A stretch of DNA of 6,847 nt, taken from positions 1 to 6,847 of the forward strand of contig JALOPA010000215.1 of assembly GCA_025454125.1 (NCBI GenBank), read 5' to 3'. Shown here piece by piece: positions 6,055-6,847 of the stretch. The first letter of the stretch is position 1. Each line of letters begins with the position of its first letter. This stretch comes from Thermodesulfobacteriota bacterium. GTDB taxonomy: Bacteria > Desulfobacterota > DSM-4660 > Desulfatiglandales > HGW-15. The notes under the pieces are model-generated. The model was given only the letters and a program-made list of their open reading frames with translations. It made no database searches and was not told where the DNA came from. A program made the translations under genes and the position numbers.

Positions 6055-6847
6055 CTACTTCTTTTTCTTCTGGAACATCTTGAAGAACGGGTCTTCATCG
6101 GGGATGTACTGCTTCGATTCCGGATTCCGAACCAGGTTCACCCCGCAGCGTCGCGTCCACCAGGGCTCGATGTAGGGCCACTCGGTCATGAACGTGATGT
6201 TGTGCTGCTCATCGCACCGGGCCAGGCGGATGTACTGGCTGAGGTGATGGGTCGCGGGATCCATGAACACCCAACCGGCCGGAGCCTCCACGCCGATCCC
6301 GGATTCCAGAGCCTTGATGACCTCGGCTTTGTCCGTGGTCCCGGCCAAACGAACGGCCTTTGCGTACAGGTGCGTCGCCACATAGGCGCTGTGGCCTTCC
6401 ATGGCCATGTAGGGCTCATCCGGCCACATCTTGCGCCACCGGTCCACGAACAGCTTGTTGCGCGGCGTGGGAATCTCCTCCATGTAGCTCGCGGTCACGT
6501 GGAACCGGGCAAGGGCCGGAGCCGCGAACCGTCTGTGCTCGAACCCCTGGGCAATGTTGATGCTCGACCCCATGGGGATCTTGATGCCGGCTGCATTGGC
6601 CTGAGGATAGTAGTTGGAGTGGTTCTGTCCGGTGATGTACATCATGAGCCAGTCCGGTTTGGCCCCCTGGATGCGGGCGATGCTGGAGCTGAACTGGGAG
6701 ACGCTCAAGGGGATGAACTCTTCCCCGATCACTTCCGCATTCAGGAGCGGAGCCATGGCGCGGGTCCAGGCGGCGCTCAACTGGCCGAAATTGTAATCCG
6801 CCGCGAGGGTGTAAATCTTGGGGCCGAAGTTCTTGATCATGTACTGC
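6055..6847 (-). CDS. urtA: ABC importer substrate-binding protein, UrtA type, C-terminal part
   Basis: Periplasmic ligand-binding component that delivers substrate to the UrtB/UrtC-type permeases (Peripla_BP_5 family). The window holds about 263 residues; the signal peptide and roughly the first 130-170 residues lie beyond the right edge. The ATG at 6840 is internal, because the frame continues with QY before it. Characteristic stretches are IYTLAADYNFGQLSAAW, GEEFIPLSVSQFSSSIARIQ (20 residues), AKPDWLMM, EGHSAYVATHLYAKAVRLAG, and near the end FMDPATHHLSQYIRLARC. These match UrtA/amide-binding proteins better than LivJ/LivK. The protein ends FFKMFQKKKK before TAG at 6055. It is the first gene of the visible operon and is followed by a terminator-like hairpin. 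Substrate is inferred: urea or short-chain amides, given the acetamidase downstream. Confidence 0.88.
   Translation of the reverse strand, partial: QYMIKNFGPKIYTLAADYNFGQLSAAWTRAMAPLLNAEVIGEEFIPLSVSQFSSSIARIQGAKPDWLMMYITGQNHSNYYPQANAAGIKIPMGSSINIAQGFEHRRFAAPALARFHVTASYMEEIPTPRNKLFVDRWRKMWPDEPYMAMEGHSAYVATHLYAKAVRLAGTTDKAEVIKALESGIGVEAPAGWVFMDPATHHLSQYIRLARCDEQHNITFMTEWPYIEPWWTRRCGVNLVRNPESKQYIPDEDPFFKMFQKKKK

Noticed and set aside
3233..6083. Long plus-strand open frames at 3233-4222, 4360-5343 and 5064-6083
   Set aside because: All are antisense to well-supported transporter genes. Their translations are low-complexity and His/Gly/Arg/Glu-rich, typical of antisense frames in GC-rich DNA, with no recognisable domain.

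Overview
The window is one block of eight genes, all read from the minus strand, so transcription runs from the right edge to the left. It is GC-rich, gene-dense bacterial chromosome. The protein families fit an anaerobic or environmental proteobacterium, possibly Desulfobacterota-like. That placement is an impression from family types and base composition, not a taxonomic proof. No RNA gene, IS element, integrase, CRISPR array or phage gene is visible, and no stretch over 300 bases lacks a gene.

Layout in transcription order. (1) 6847-6055: C-terminal part of a UrtA-type periplasmic substrate-binding protein, cut by the window edge. (2) A 151-nt gap with a strong hairpin plus T-tract. (3) 5903-5004 urtB-type permease, 5007-3931 urtC-type permease, 3934-3200 urtD-type ATPase and 3196-2486 urtE-type ATPase, packed with ATGA overlaps or a 3-nt gap. 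(4) 2433-1586: an acetamidase/formamidase (FmdA/AmdA family) whose 3' end is out of frame. (5) About 1567-872: a transglutaminase-like cysteine-protease-fold protein. (6) 816-1: N-terminal 272 residues of an FGGY-family carbohydrate kinase, cut by the left edge and still open at base 1.

How the genes fit together. The five transporter genes encode a complete ABC importer of the branched-chain amino acid/urea/amide (HAAT) class: one binding protein, two permeases and two ATPases. The ATPases and permeases look like Urt rather than Liv proteins. An acetamidase/formamidase directly downstream suggests import of short-chain amides (formamide, acetamide) or urea, followed by cytoplasmic hydrolysis to ammonia, by analogy with the Methylophilus fmd system. 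The hairpin after urtA probably reduces transcription into urtB-E, so that binding protein is made in excess. The transglutaminase-like gene and the kinase follow closely on the same strand, but their link to amide metabolism is only positional.

The most notable observation is that the amidase gene seems to have lost roughly 30 codons out of frame near base 1720. The conserved C-terminus survives in another frame to base 1586. The second is a degenerate ABC signature motif in the UrtD-type ATPase. I found no convincing sign of a wholly new system: this is a recognisable transport and amide-utilisation operon with a damaged catabolic gene.
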